A stretch of DNA of 64,000 nt, from assembly GCF_030463565.1 (NCBI RefSeq), contig NC_134643.1, forward strand, positions 79,047,721 through 79,111,720, written 5' to 3'. This DNA comes from Pelecanus crispus (lineage: Eukaryota; Chordata; Aves; Pelecaniformes; Pelecanidae). A program made the position numbers and the translations under genes. The notes beneath the pieces are model-generated. The model saw only the letters and a list, made by a program, of their open reading frames with translations. It was not told the origin of the DNA and made no database searches. Below are positions 1 to 12,370 of this stretch, one piece after another; positions within the stretch are counted from its first letter, which is position 1, and every line of letters begins with the position of its first letter.

Positions 1-3000
1 ATTCCCAGTAAGGCCACTGGTACATTCAATTTTCTGCCATTACTGGACCAGCTTTTTCCAGGGTCACTCCCAGTTTACCAATCTCTGTAATTATTTCCAA
101 GCACTATCTCCATTTCACATGCTGAGAGCTGTATCGTCTAGTCTTGCAGAGTATAAAGTCTTCAAAATGGCATACACACTATTTCATGAGTCCCGACCCT
201 ATAAGCCACTTGTGTATTTTCTTTGCCAGATAAGCCAACATATGGTCAACAGCTACTGATGGAGCCTTCTGCTATTAGATTGTAGCACAGGGCTCAGTAA
301 GAGCTAGAAGCTCTGGCCTCTCGTACATCTAGCAGACGGAATTGTTTGTGTATTTTCCACAGTTTGAGCAGATGGAGAGCTGGTGAAACACTGAACAAAA
401 CTGATTTCCTTAAGAACAACAAAAAAGTTTTCCATCAAACCTGTCTGACATTGGTGCATTTTTCTTTTCCTAAAATTCTGTTGTCAAAAATATTCTTGAA
501 ATTTTGTTCAAATGTAATTTATTAACAGAAACGAGATAAGTGGTCCCAACCATGTTTTACCTTTAAAGATTACCAAAAAAGCCAAAGTATTTCACCCAAA
601 ATAATTATATTTTGTGCATGAAATCTGTTTTGTAAACCTACTTTTTTGATTACAGTAACATTATGAAAATTTTGATTAGCTCCAGTAAACAGAAAAATCT
701 TTGTCAATGCTACTGAGAGACAGGAAGATGAAGTTGTAGTTAAGGTAACGCAAAGGAGCTTGGGATTCTGGATTTAATTTCTGGCTTTGCTGCAGACTTC
801 CTGCATGGCCTTGGCTAAATCAATGGGAACCATATCAGGGCAGCCTAGTTTCTAACTGACACAGAATCATAGAATTGTTCAGGTTGGAAAAGGCTTTTAA
901 GATCATCCAGTCCAACCATTAACCTAACATTGTCAAGTCCACCACTAAACCAATTAAGGGTAGAGTAGCAATTTCATGTTTCCTGGCTTGGTGGCTGGAT
1001 CATTTGTAATGAAAGTAAAAACTAGGAATCATTAAGATTGGAAAGGACCTCTAAGAGCATCATTCCAATCATCAACCCAACACCACCATGCCCACTAAAC
1101 CGTGTCCCAGAGTGCCACATCTACCCGTTTTTTGAACACTTCCAGGGATGGGGACTCCACCACCTCTCTCGGCAGCCTGTTCCAATTCTTGACCACCCTT
1201 TCCATGAAGAAATTTTTCCTAATTTCCAACCTAAACCTCCCCTGGCGCAGCTTAAGCCCATTTCCTCTCGTCCTATTGCTAACTACATGGGAGAAGAGAC
1301 CAACACCCACCTCACTACAACCTCCTTTCAGGTAGTTGTAGAGAGTGATAAGGTCTCCCCTCAGCCTCCTCTTCTCCAGGCTGAACAATCCCAGTTCCCT
1401 CAGCCGCTCCTCATAAGACCTGTGCTCCAGAGCCTTCACCAGCTTCGTTGCCCCATGCCTGTCCCTCATCAGAAGACCCTTTGATAATTGATTCAGAAGC
1501 CCTAAATAAGGCACCAAGCTGTAAGCCACGTAGGATAAGCTGACAAAACAAGTTCCAGCGGTCTCAGTAGACTTCAGGATACCTAAAGGTAGAGTGTGCA
1601 GACATTATTGTTGTCTAGAGTCTAGTGCCTTGACAAGGACTTCAGATTCCTCAAAACCTAAGTATTCTCTTTCCTGGCAAGTAAAATACTGTTTTGATCC
1701 CAAGACTGTTCCACCAGCTCCTCCACACAGCACCGTACCTTCAGTTTTGGCGCCCTAGTTCTCAACCTTCCTTTTTCTTCTTCCACAGTGACCATTAGTA
1801 AATCTTCTTGTAGTAAGCACTACCATGAACTTTGTAAGTGGACAGTTCCCCGTCACTGGCCTCAGCTGGGGCCCCAAGAGACCTAATATGCTGTTGCTAT
1901 ATTCACAGAATAATAGCAAATATAAGGTTATGCAAGCTGGCTTTCCACAGCCAACTGTAGAGCCATCAAAACTAAGCTATTGCCAGCTGATGTATTAGCT
2001 ATGTTGTGCCCAGCTGCTGGAAACGGAGGTTAGCTGAGGATATTTAACGATCCGCCAAAAGGAAGTTGGGGTGCAATACTAACACAGGAACACTGTAAAC
2101 CCAGATCTGCAAAACTGAAATCTTAAAACCAAAAAAATTAAATAGCATTCTTGCTGCATGCTATAATCTTTAAGAAGACAGTTTAGAAGAACAATTAAGA
2201 TGTAGCTGTCTGCTCCTAATCCTAGCATTTTGGGGGCCATCCATCTACATACTATCCCTTATCTAATGTATGTATCTTCAAGCTCTAGCCAGTCTTTAAG
2301 AGCATCGTTAGTAATGAAACATCAAAAACATGTGAAAGAAATATTTGAAACTGCTTGAGAAATATATAATATATACATTGTAATAGGTGCCGTACTGTAG
2401 AAAATGTGTATATGGTTGAAGCAGCACACCAAGAAATTGAAAGGCATTAGCCATTCATACAACAATGAAATAAGTCAGAAACCTATGACACTGAAACATC
2501 ATTTTACAAGGGTATTTACAGAGCTAACATCTGTTATCTCCAGCGGACTTTGAATTTTCTAGAAAGAGATCATCTTATTGTCAGGAAAAAAGTCACTCAA
2601 GAATGCGCTTAATAAGAAAGAGTCTATGTGGTTTTATCAGGTGGGTTACAAAGCTACCATATTGTCTGCCCCTCTGCAGGCAGCACTATATCCATGTTAA
2701 TTCTGTTTGAACATTTTTGCTTGGAAATGGAGAGGATTAGAGATCAAGAAATATAATATTAAAAGCAGACACCCGAATGGTACAAAACAGCAGAAGGATG
2801 CGTTTACTGGAGAAAACGCACACTTATACCGCTAACAGGAAACATTTTTGGCAATTCAGACAGTGCAGCAAGAAGGTACTTCGAGCACATGTTCTCCCAG
2901 AACGACCTGGGCGGCCGCCTCGGGTGCACAATACGTAAGGCTGCAGAGCAGGCAGCAAACCTGTATGCCACACTAGAAACCTGGATGCACGCTCCATGCG

Positions 3001-3662
3001 TTCCCGCTTTCCTCCCTCTATGCTGAGCGAGATTTCCCTCGCCTGGAGCAGCACCTTTACCCCCGAGCAGTTCAGCGGGGCCACCGCCACACTTCTACCC
3101 CAACCCGGTGGCTACGCCCGAGGGCAGGGACGCCCCACCCGCGCCCGGGACCCGGGGCGGGCAGCCCCCTCACCTCTGCGGGGCTCCAGGGGCCGCCGGC
3201 CCGAGGGGTAGCCCCTCTCCGCCCGCGCCTCTGGCGGCGGGGCGCAGGCCTCGCCCCGGCCTCCCGCGGGGGCACGGCGCCGCCGCTGCGCAGCGCCCGC
3301 CGGGCGGGGAGGGCGCGGCGGGCCCGGGGCCCAGGGGGAGCCTCCCGCCCCTCCCCGGGCCGGCCACCCCGCGGCGGGGGGCAGGGGAGAAGCCGCCCCC
3401 GCCGCCGCCGCCAGCCAGCCCGCCCCCTCAGGCGCAGCCCCAGCCCGGGCGGGGGTGGGGGGGGGGGGGGGGGAGCGGGGCCCGCCCGCCTACCTGATTT
3501 GGGGTAGGTGACAATCCAGACGTCGCTGTCCCTCACCGGGAAATTGGCGATCTCCTCCATCTTCCCCCGGCAGAAGGGCGGCAGCCGCACCCCATTGTAC
3601 TCGAAGTACTTGCTCTCGAACTCCCCGGGCGTGCTGGGGGTCTCGGCCTCGCTCTCCGCCAT
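1..3662 (-). CDS. SULT4A1: SULT4A1 gene, 5' part only (exon 1 plus part of intron 1)
   Basis: Minus-strand gene that runs off the left edge. Only coding exon 1 (3494-3662) is present; 1-3493 is inferred to be intron 1, because no further sulfotransferase exon can be read there. SULT4A1 is a highly conserved, mainly neuronal member of the cytosolic sulfotransferase family; its catalytic activity is weak or undefined. The gene lies next to PNPLA3 and points away from it, matching the vertebrate SULT4A1-PNPLA3-SAMM50 order as I know it. The intron holds one antisense-reading CR1 copy (863-1455) and no other clear element. Confidence 0.85.
863..1455 (-). mobile_element. CR1 LINE fragment, 3' end, double-tail type
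   Basis: Antisense CR1. The coding part (1095-1455) reads [20 protein letters not shown] and [19 protein letters not shown], the C-terminus of CR1 ORF2. To its left are two 3' ends in tandem: one ending near 1030-1060 (TTAAGATTGGAAAGGACCTC on the plus strand) and a second at 863-950 with the ATAGAATTGTTCAGGTTGG tail. The right break is at about 1455, where similarity stops. It lies in SULT4A1 intron 1. Confidence 0.9.
1456..3049. other. SULT4A1 intron 1 sequence, nothing recognised
   Basis: Unique-looking noncoding sequence. No sulfotransferase exon 2 blocks are readable on the minus strand. The first 862 bases of the window are similar, apart from a faint MIR-like trace at about 770-830. 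Confidence 0.6.
3457..3473. repeat. Poly-G run (17) beside SULT4A1 exon 1
   Basis: A run of 17 G on the plus strand, 21 bases inside intron 1 of SULT4A1 (C-rich on the coding strand). Prone to length error in assemblies. Confidence 0.95.
3494..3662 (-). CDS. SULT4A1: SULT4A1 coding exon 1
   Basis: Reads from ATG at 3662-3660 through 56 codons plus one base to a GT donor at 3493-3492. The protein starts [20 protein letters not shown] and ends in VTYPKS, so the split codon supplies the Gly of the TYPKSG loop that binds the 5'-phosphosulfate of PAPS in sulfotransferases. From memory it is nearly identical to mammalian SULT4A1, with small changes around residues 22-23 and 45. The start has A at -3 and G at +4, a good vertebrate context. 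The exon sits in a very GC-rich region and is bracketed by two long G runs on the plus strand (3457-3473 and 3682-3696). Confidence 0.95.
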
Positions 3663-3681
3663 CCTCTTCCCTGCCGGCCGC

Positions 3682-3696
3682 GGGGGGGGGGGGGGG
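3682..3696. repeat. Poly-G run (15) upstream of the SULT4A1 start codon
   Basis: Fifteen G on the plus strand, 20 bases upstream of the ATG in gene direction, so a C run in the presumed 5' UTR. Confidence 0.95.
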
Positions 3697-3866
3697 CCGG
3701 GGGGCGAGGTGAGGGGGCGGCGGGCGCTGGGGCGGGCGGGCGCTGGGCGGCGGGCGCGGCGCGGCGCGGCAGCCCCTGCCCCCGGCACGCCCCCACGCAC
3801 GCACGGGGAGGGGGCGCGGGGCTGGCGGGGCCGCGCCGCCCGGCGGCGCATGGGCTCCGCGCGCGG

Positions 3867-3874
3867 TGATGTCA
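3867..3874. promoter_or_regulatory. CRE-like site in SULT4A1 promoter
   Basis: TGATGTCA, one base from the palindromic CRE TGACGTCA (a CpG-decay type change), set in GCGC-rich promoter sequence upstream of SULT4A1 exon 1. A role in cAMP-type regulation is inference. Confidence 0.45.
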
Positions 3875-6800
3875 TGCGCGGCAGCCGCAGCGCGCGGCCG
3901 CCAACGGCCGCTGCCGGCCGGGCCGCCGCAGCCCCCGCCGGGAGGGAGGCCCCCGCCCGCCCCCCGGCCCCTCTCCGCCTCTCCTCCCCGGGCGGGCCGC
4001 CTGACGGACGCGCTCCGGGGGCCGCAGCCGGCGGGGGCAGAGGCAGGGGGCGGAGGGAGGACCTGCCCGCCCGCCCGCCTGCCTGCTGGCCGTCAGCGCA
4101 GAGCCCAGTCGGCAGCGCAAGGCGCTGCGGCAGCGGCAAGGCCCGGCCTGAGAGCGGGCAGGCGGCCGGCTGGGGAGGCCTGCGGGGGAGGGGGATGAGG
4201 AGCAGCAGCAGCCAGCTGCACCGGGGCCTCTTTGCTGTCCCCGCACTCTACCCGAGCGCAATGCATAGGGAGGATAAGGCAAGAAGGAAGGGGGCACACG
4301 CCCACCTTCTTCAGCAGCAGAGATCATTTGCCCCTTGCATTGCTCAGGTTTAAACCCATACCTGTTGTGTAAAACCCGTATTTTACACACTAAGCCCTTC
4401 ATCCTGGTTCCCTCTCCCTAATCTCTTGGATGCCACCCTTCTGTATCTGCTAGGGTAACAGCTTTCATTCCAGCATGGGGCATCTTGAGGATGTGCTCAG
4501 GCCCGAGCACCCAGCCCCTGCCTGGGCAGGTACCCAGCCCATCCACTGCCAGCTCTGACTTGCTCCCTGTACTTCCCAGGCTGGCATCAGAGCTGATGCA
4601 TTAACCTGCCTTGTTTGGTGGTTGGTAGGCAGCAGAAACCAACCCTGTCCCAACAGTGCTGGGGGCTGGTTGGTGAGGACACAGCCCTGCCTGCACCATG
4701 GCTGCTGCCTTTATCCTTCGCTATTACGGCAGCTCCAATGTCAGTGATCCTGGCAGCACAAATGAGGCCTAGAGCAGAACTCAAATAGCACTCCCAGTTG
4801 GGCTTATGGGCAAGACAGCCCAAGTGCTGCTGCTCAGGGTATTTAAGGCCTACTGGTGCCTGATGGGAAGGTATAAAACCTCTGACCTCCCTCATGCTCT
4901 GTTTGTACTATAGAAATGAAAACAGTTTAGGCTGTTTGGTCTGGTATGAATGAAAAGCTAGCAGTAGTTCAACAAAATTAAGAATTATGTTAGTTCCAGA
5001 AAGGTCAGTGAAGACTTTTGGTTTAGCTTAGTCTTATTAGCCTTGTAACAGCTGCTTTATTTTGTGCTTAATTATGTATGCTTCTGTAATGGCGCTAAAA
5101 TATAATAGACGTTATTTGAAAGCTTCAGATACAAAATGTAGCAGACATGCGTTTGAAAGAAATAAAATAAGCACATAAATAAGCAGTAAATCAAGGGAAG
5201 AGGGTACAATGACTTAGAAAATATATGTCTCTAAGCACTAGAGAGTAAATTATAGCTACTTTCAGTTGAGTTTGCTGAATTGTGCACAGCAACCAGCTGG
5301 GGGTTGTGTGTCCTGTCAAACTGTTCCTTCTACAGGAGTAACCTCAGGAAAAGCACCAGTGCAAACAGCTGAGGATAGTAACTGCTTTTAGCCTTTATAG
5401 TTCCATGTATCAGCATACATAAATCAATGCTTTTACTGTAGTTTACTTACATTTGATTATATTAATAATAAACTGCAGACATTAAAACTATGGTTAGAGC
5501 AGGTAGGAAAAGTCCACCAAAAACTAACATCAAAAGTATTGTTTCATTGAATGAAAATGGTTTGCAGGAATGTGTTGGGGAAAAAAAAAACAACCAACCA
5601 AAACAAAACCAAACCTTAGAGAGAAAAATTCATCCCAAGGTCAGTGGTTGACTAGTAAGACTTGCCCTAGAAGTTGATAATGCAGGTTCAAGTCCCTGTG
5701 ATCCTAAGTTTAGTTTTGAGCCTGTTTCTTCAAGACACTGAAATCAGAATTATTGACAACTAGAAGAACTTTTCCAATTTAAAAGAAAATTTTAATAAAA
5801 AGTGGGTTGAGAAGAATAACAGGCAGGTGGGCAGTTGGCATTCTGTATTTTAAGATAATATTGTAAACTCAGAAGCAACTGGCATTCTGGTATTGGTGCC
5901 TGTTCTTTTCTTTCCTATGGTGCTTTAAACAGTCTGATTTCTTCTTTTCCTTGCTTAACAAAATAATTCAAAACTGCAATTTTCTATGGAAAGTAGAGTC
6001 ATGGGGTTTTCTAGCCAACCTTTGAAGTGAAATTTATTAGTCTTTTCTGATGATTACAAGCATTAAGCTATAGTAGTAATAAATAACTTTAAAATCCTAC
6101 AAAACAGGCAGACTTGAATTCTAGTCTCTGTTACTATTTTTTAAAATTTTAATTTAGTTTTTAAAATTTCTAACTTAGTCCTCAGGCACAGATACGGCCT
6201 TTGCTCAATACATCAAGTGGAGGGAGCCATATTGACAATAGAAAAACTCTGTTTCTCTTTTCTCTTTAAGTTAATAGGAGTTGTAGAGATGTATCTCAGG
6301 GTGGAATATCAGCTTCTGTAGAGCAAAAAGCCAGGCAGGCAATACCACAAAGGACACAACAATAATTGGAGCTGCTGCTTTAGCAATGAATGCTTTCACT
6401 TACCTTATGTTTCAAATGAAAGAGCAATTGGAGCCCAGTGTGGCTGAGAAACCAGGTGCCCTGGATTAACTGCACTTGGAAAGATCATCCCTGTGTTAAA
6501 GGTGTAGTAAATCCTTCTGTAGGGATGTTGGACCTACGGTGCACAAATTGCACAGCTGATGTATGCATGTGGATATTAATCATACAGGATTTACTGCACA
6601 CATGCAGATCACCAGCCCAGTGCTTACTCAGATCTGACATATCTGAGACACATCGGATTTGCTGGGAATTCAAAGACAGCTGAACTACAAAATGCATGAG
6701 AGCCATTTGTTTAGGAATTCCCTGTAAAAAAAGACTACAGTCAGTACATTGTGCTCAGAGGCAGTGCATCATTCACAAACAGGGTAGTCTACAACAAAAA

Positions 6801-7781
6801 TGGTGAAACTGGTGGAACATCGTTCAGTTACTGAAAGGTATATGCAAATGACCTGAGGATGATCCAGTATTAGAGCTAAATAAAAATCAAATATGCTATA
6901 ACAGATGAACCATGCTGGAGTGTTTCACTTACCCTCAAGCTAGAGAGGAGTTGTGGAGGGAATTGGAATATGTAGCCTGCAAAGTAATTTTCAGTAGATT
7001 GCTTTTTTTCTGTTTAAAATAAAAATTTTAACAGTATCTCAGTCTGTTCAAATGTGTTCCCAGCCTTTTCTGTAACACTTAGACAATTCTGTAATGTAAC
7101 TGATCCCAGAATGCGTAGCTATTCAGGGTTCCCATGAAGTAGCAGGAAGAAATGTAGGTGAAAAAGTTTGGATTCTCTCACAATGATGTAAACTGGGGCC
7201 AGCTTCACAGAAGTCACTAGGCTCCCCTCTGTATAAGACTTGGATAAGAAGAAACTTGGGAAAAGAAGAAAATATTAGAAAAAGAATGAAATGGTGACCT
7301 TAGGAAAACGTCATTTTAAGATCTGCGAAAGTAGGATTTAACCCTGGAAACAGACTGTCTGTTCCTCTGCTGTTTTGGTATGTCTGTATTTCTGTTGTCT
7401 GTCACTACAAAGAGCACTCCTATACCTTTGTACTCTTGAAGAGTTGGAAGGTGTCTCCTTGTCTGTGCTGTCAGATGTGCCTACTTATTAGCTAAATATA
7501 CCGTAAAGAATGTCCCTGTCTTGATACGTGTGCGTACTGTTGCACACATAAAAATGGAGTTTCAGCTTGCAAAATCTATGTGATGAAAAAAGATAAATCT
7601 GCCAAAGTTTTGTCTTACTGTTTGTTAAACCATTGGAACAGCAACCTGTGTCAAGGTTGGAGGGGCACGTTCAGAGGAAGATAGACTGTTTGCACGTGTT
7701 GGGGTGCCAGCTGCAGTTTGGTTTTAGACATGAAATCTGCAAATGCTACCACAAGTATTACATGAAGCTGATGTAGTGATA

Positions 7782-7867
7782 CCCTGATAACAGCACGTGA
7801 TATTGTATTAATGCAGTAAACAAACCCTGATAACAGCATGTGATATTGTATTAATGCAGTAAACAAC
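7782..7867 (+). repeat. Tandem duplication, two 43-bp units
   Basis: CCCTGATAACAGCACGTGAT and CCCTGATAACAGCATGTGAT start two adjacent 43-base units (7782 and 7825) that are almost identical: a recent local duplication in unique intergenic DNA. Confidence 0.9.
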
Positions 7868-8104
7868 TGTGCAGTAGATTGGTGTTTATAAAACAGTGCT
7901 GTCTGCTAGTCCTTTACATTTGTTCAGTGAGTACACATGAACTTTCAGGAATGTTTCTTACTGACTCAGCCCAAATAGGAGCCATAGCTGTGCAGTTTGA
8001 GCACATGATCCTAACACAGCATTTAATTCTTCTAGTGAATGTGGCTGAGGATCAAGCCATTGATTGGCATTCACCATCTTTTTTTTTTTTTTTTGTTTCT
8101 GGTA

Positions 8105-8290
8105 CTTGTAACCAAGAATGAGTGCTCTGGCCTCATAACCAGCATGCTAAGGATTCTGATCCCTTTTCTGCTAGGATGTCTATGTAACCTTAACTAACTC
8201 AGTTTCCCTGTGCTTTAATTTCCACCTGTCAAAACAGTGCAAGTACTGTAATCCACCTCACAAGGCTATCTGAAGATAAATATCCTGCCT
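8105..8290 (+). mobile_element. MIR-like SINE remnant
   Basis: A B-box-like GATTCTGATCCC is followed by CTCAGTTTCCCTGTG and CCACCTCACAAGGCTATCTG, the order found in MIR (tRNA head, then CTCAGTTTCC, then CCTCATAGGGTTG). Old and diverged; called by eye. Confidence 0.5.
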
Positions 8291-9334
8291 CTCATTACCC
8301 AAGCACAAGATTCAAGGTCTTTCTAGGAGGCAAGATTGATGCAAATCATGATTTCTTTGATGTGATCCTGGTCAATATGGTCAGAATGCAAGTTTGTATT
8401 TCTCTATTATTGGTTCATAACTGGTACTTGAAAGAGCCAGTTGCTCAGTGTCCCAGGCTGCAGAAGGCCACTCAGCGTTAAATTCAGTAGCAATGCAAAT
8501 CACTCAGTGCGCCAAGTCTGAGGCAGGTCCTTACCATAAAATATTTTTCACAAGTTTACAGTGCTTCTAAAATTATACTCTACAGCATTTCAAATTCAGC
8601 AGACTTGGATCATGAGTACATCTAGGTATCATGTATCATCTTTATTCTTAGCACTACATTTCCCAGCAGGCCATGTAGGGAGAGACTTTCAGAGAAGATG
8701 AGCTCGCCTTACCACCAACCTAAGCAGCAGAAGAGAAGGTGCAGTCACTTTGTTGATGCATCATATACATTACATGTGAAATGAGGGCAGGAACATAAAA
8801 AGGCAAGTAACCAAAAATAATCAGCAAGCTGTGGTATCACTTCAAGGGAAAAACACAAGGGGTGCACCAATATTTTTGGTGATCCAAAGATCCATACACC
8901 AAACCAAAGATCACATGAGAGGAAGATGAGCAGCAAGTAAGTCAGCACTGTGAATTAATGGCTTTGCTTTCCTGACAGGTCAGAATCGCAATTTTGTAAA
9001 CTCCCACCACAAATTGTGCAATGATAATTCCACCAGACAGGACCATATGGGATACCTTGCATAACTCAGCTAGCCACACTGTAAATATTTCCCCAGTGGG
9101 TTGTAGATGGCTTTAGCTATTTGCACATTTCTATCTCCATTCCATCCTGACACAATTTTGAATTTGTGGCTATCTTTAACAACTTTTATTCAAAAAAAGG
9201 GTTAGTCTGTAATTTGGGATAATTTTTGTAGCATAGCTGTTTATGGCTGGGACTGAGCCATGAGGAAAGAAAATTTCTAACTTAACCTGCCCTAGGTTCC
9301 CCCAGAAATGTTCACAATGTGGCCTTGTAGGCAC

Positions 9335-9475
9335 AGTGCTGGCCCGGGATGTAGGGTATCTGGATTCCATTGCAAACTCTTGCCACTTCCATAGGTGAAG
9401 TTGGGTAAGTTACTTTGCAACCCTTCGCTTCAGTCACCTTTCATTTTAAAGGGGGACAGAGAGTTGGTCATGTTT
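9335..9475 (+). mobile_element. MIR-like SINE remnant
   Basis: GGGTAAGTTACTTTGCAACC and CAGTCACCTTTCATTTTAAA, then GGGGGA, parallel the MIR block GGGCAAGTCACTTAACC...CAGTTTCC...TGTAAAATGGGGA. Confidence 0.5.
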
Positions 9476-10568
9476 ATGTGTTCATGGGAGAAAGTACAAT
9501 TCAATATTGATATATAACAGTGCTATCAATTAATTATGGTTATTAATTATTAGTCTTCTGTTCATTATTTGTGTCATTAAAGTTGAAGACAAATGGTTTG
9601 GGGATAACTTAAATGGTCGCTTAAGTGAGATCAGGGCACTGAAGGCAAATGATCGTTTCAAGGCAGTAATTATTGTGGCTTTCACTGTATTCTTATAGTA
9701 ACTATTTGTAAGTTTTCAGTGTGTTAGGAGAGGCAGACAATTGAGTGGCCTTTGGATATGCTAGTTTCATTATCTCTACATAATAAAGGTTGTACAGCTA
9801 TCTCATATAAAACTGGTTTCTTTTTGAGGGACCTGATTTGAACATTTCAGTGATTCAGTACCACAGAAACAAATCAGTTCTACAGGAGATTTTTGTGATT
9901 GTTATGGTTGCAACACCATAGAAACTGAAGCCTAATAGGAGGTGAACTGGATGTGGCTGCTTTAGCGCTATGGGCTGAGAATTTTCCTTTCTAAATGCCT
10001 CTGAATTTATCTGTCTCAAAGCAAGCTGCTGTAGAAATGCCACAGATACAGTTGTCCCTGATGAGAAGCAGTAAGAAAATTTTCATTTATATTATACTTC
10101 TAAAAGTATATTAGTATTTTTTGATCTAAACATGGGCATAGAGGTACGAGGATGGATAATCTTCAAGTCATGGGTCTTAAACCACAGAAGACCCTATCAG
10201 TTCCTGAACGGACTTCAAAGTGCATGCTTTTGTATCAGTTGTCTGCTGTTAAAACAGCCACAGAATGTCACGTCCAGCTAACTGGGAGTATGTGTACGTG
10301 AAAAGAAAGCTCTGAGCTGACTCTGCACAAGTCAGGCTGTGGTGTAGCCAGGTTTGTGTAGTGATCTATGGAGGCTTCACTGCTTCCAGACAGCTGCGGC
10401 TGAGCAACTGTGTGTGGATTTAAAGGCTTGGGATGGTATTGAAGTAGGGACTCTGCGCTCTGCTTTGCAATGCCTACTCTTCAGGCACTTTGCAAAACCA
10501 CTCAGATACCTGATCAGCATCCCCTAGCAATTACAGCTTTATAAATGTGGCCTCTAGGCTTGAAATTT

Positions 10569-10594
10569 GGGGGGGGTGGGAGGGGTAGGGGGGG
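10569..10594 (+). repeat. G-quadruplex-type motif
   Basis: Four G tracts (8, 3, 4 and 7) separated by T, A and TA in intergenic DNA. It fits the canonical G4 pattern; no gene is close. Confidence 0.8.
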
Positions 10595-11798
10595 TGGAGT
10601 GTTAAAGGAAATTAGCTACTATAGCTGTGCAGTCATTTTCACAGTGAGGATGTAGATAGCAATAAAAGGTCATAGCAAACAAAGGAGCTGCTCAGCTGGG
10701 CTTCTGAGGAGTGTCTGGAGTTGCTTTAATCATCAGCAGGTGTTGATCATGGTTCTAGACTACTTACTTCAGAAGGCAGTAATTATGCCATCCCAGACAA
10801 TCTCTTGTATGATTTCAGAAAGGTACAGAACAACAGTCTCTGCTACACATTCATTACAAAAATTACCTCGCATCAACACAGAAAACTGAATGGATATGCA
10901 CAGCTGTGAGGCAGCTTTCTGCCTCATTTACTAATGAATTTCTGGGAGAGGGAAGGCCAGAAGGAAGGGATTAGAGAGATTGAGGGGATACTATTAAAAA
11001 AAAGATAAATGTATCTCTGCTACTGAGGTAAGCTAGAATGTCAAGGAAGAGACAGGATGATCACAGAAAGGCAGCGTAAAGGTAGTCAGTCTAGGAAGAG
11101 CGGAAGTGCTTACTAGACAGAGGTGGAAGGATCTGGATGCTGAGATGAATGTGCCAAGTTGCTTGCAAGAGTGGGTGATGGCTGGGCACTAAGCCTGCTG
11201 CAGTTAGAAGCATTAAAGGTCCCAGAAACATAAGAGACAGAAATTCACGGGGTGGGAAATGAAAGACCACACACAAGGGGTCTGAGAGAAGGTAAGAGCA
11301 GATTTATATAGTAATGTGATCTATACTAAACTACTCTAAATGTTGACTACGACTTACGATGTAGACATTGAAGAATACATGACTTGAATTACCTGAGCCC
11401 CATCAGCGTGAATGTGGCTATTCACTTAAAATGACCATGTGCATTAATACTTCATTGCATTGATGTGTCAATAATAAAGGTGTTAAAATGTGTAAACTTT
11501 GAGTGGGAACTGATAGTGGTAAGGTCATTAGTGACACAACTGACATAATGTTCTGTATGTTCTATGATTCATGCATGTATGTATCACATACATATGTATT
11601 TAACTAGTCATCTACTACAGAACAGATTTGAGTCAAGCTAACTATGGTGATCAAGAAAATAGTCACTGTTGACCTCAGTCCTGACAGTTCCTCTCTCAAG
11701 TTACTCTATATCCTGACTGTGTGTGAGTACATACCCATGACAGTCATCAAGGTTAGACTCATTCTCAAAGGCATTCCCAGAGAGTCTGGTATTGTGAG

Positions 11799-12370
11799 TG
11801 TCCTGGTTTCGGCTGGGATAGAGTTAATTTTCTTCCTAGCAGAAGGCATAGTGCTGTGTTTTGGATTTAGTAGGAGAAGAATGCTGATAACACACTGATC
11901 TTTTAGTTGTTGCTAAGTAGTGCTTATGCTAGTCAAGGACTTTTCAGCTTCCCATGCTCTGCCAGGTACACAAGAAACTGGGAGGGGGCACAGCCAGAAT
12001 AGTTGATCCAAACTGACCAAAGGGCTATTCCATACCATATGACATCACGCTCAGTATATAAACTGAGGGGCATTGACCAGGGAGCAGCGATCGCTGCTCG
12101 AGAACTGTTTGGGTATCGGTCGGCGGGTGGTGAGCAATTGCATTGTGCATCACTTGCTTTGTATATTATTATTATTATTATTATTGTTATTATATTGTTA
12201 TTATTATCATTATTATTTTACTTTATTTCAATTATTAAACTGTTCTTATCTCAACCCAGGAGTGTTTCTCACTCTTACTCCTCCAATTCTCTCCCCCATC
12301 CCATCGGGGTAGGGGGAGTGAGCAAGCGGCTGCGTGGTGCTTAGTTGCTGGCTGGGGCTAAACCACGACA
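11799..12370 (+). mobile_element. Solo LTR, full length, with 5-bp target duplication
   Basis: 572 bases from TGTCCTGGTTTCGGCTGGG to CTAAACCACGACA, flanked by a perfect direct repeat GTGAG (11794-11798 and 12371-12375). U3/R features: a CRE-type TGACATCA near 12040, TATATAA at 12055-12061, poly(A) signal ATTAAA at 12234-12239, and an (ATT)n stretch at about 12164-12230. The 5-base duplication suits class III (ERVL-type) integration. It belongs with the copy at 19755 in one subtype (AGGAGTGTTTCTCACTCTTA). Confidence 0.93.

Larger units (their letters stand above)
3050..4215. promoter_or_regulatory. CpG island / promoter region of SULT4A1
   Basis: Dense CG-rich sequence covering exon 1 and its upstream side (higher coordinates, since the gene is on the minus strand). 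No TATA box is seen. A CRE-like TGATGTCA (reverse complement TGACATCA) lies at 3867-3874, about 205 bases upstream of the start codon. I recall that the human SULT4A1 promoter is described as CREB/ATF responsive, which would fit. Long open frames on both strands here are GC-composition artefacts. The transcription start cannot be placed from sequence alone. Confidence 0.75.
4216..11798. other. Intergenic, no gene recognised
   Basis: AT-rich sequence between the two promoters. Only the tandem duplication at 7782, the MIR-like pieces and the G4 motif stand out. A tRNA-like B box (GGTTCAAGTCC, near 5690) may mark another old SINE. Small open frames look random. Confidence 0.6.

Noticed and set aside
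3072..4402. Several long open frames on both strands in the SULT4A1 CpG island (up to 355 codons)
   Set aside because: They are low-complexity Pro/Arg/Gly/Ala translations of GC-rich DNA. Only the stretch with the SULT4A1 N-terminus is real, and it ends at a splice donor.
5640..5715. Possible tRNA gene around GGTTCAAGTCC
   Set aside because: The T stem pairs poorly and no acceptor stem or A box fits; at best an old tRNA-derived SINE head.
12003..12344. Open frame rich in Ile/Leu that looks like a membrane segment (also 19781-20116)
   Set aside because: It is the translation of the (ATT)n repeat inside the solo LTRs.
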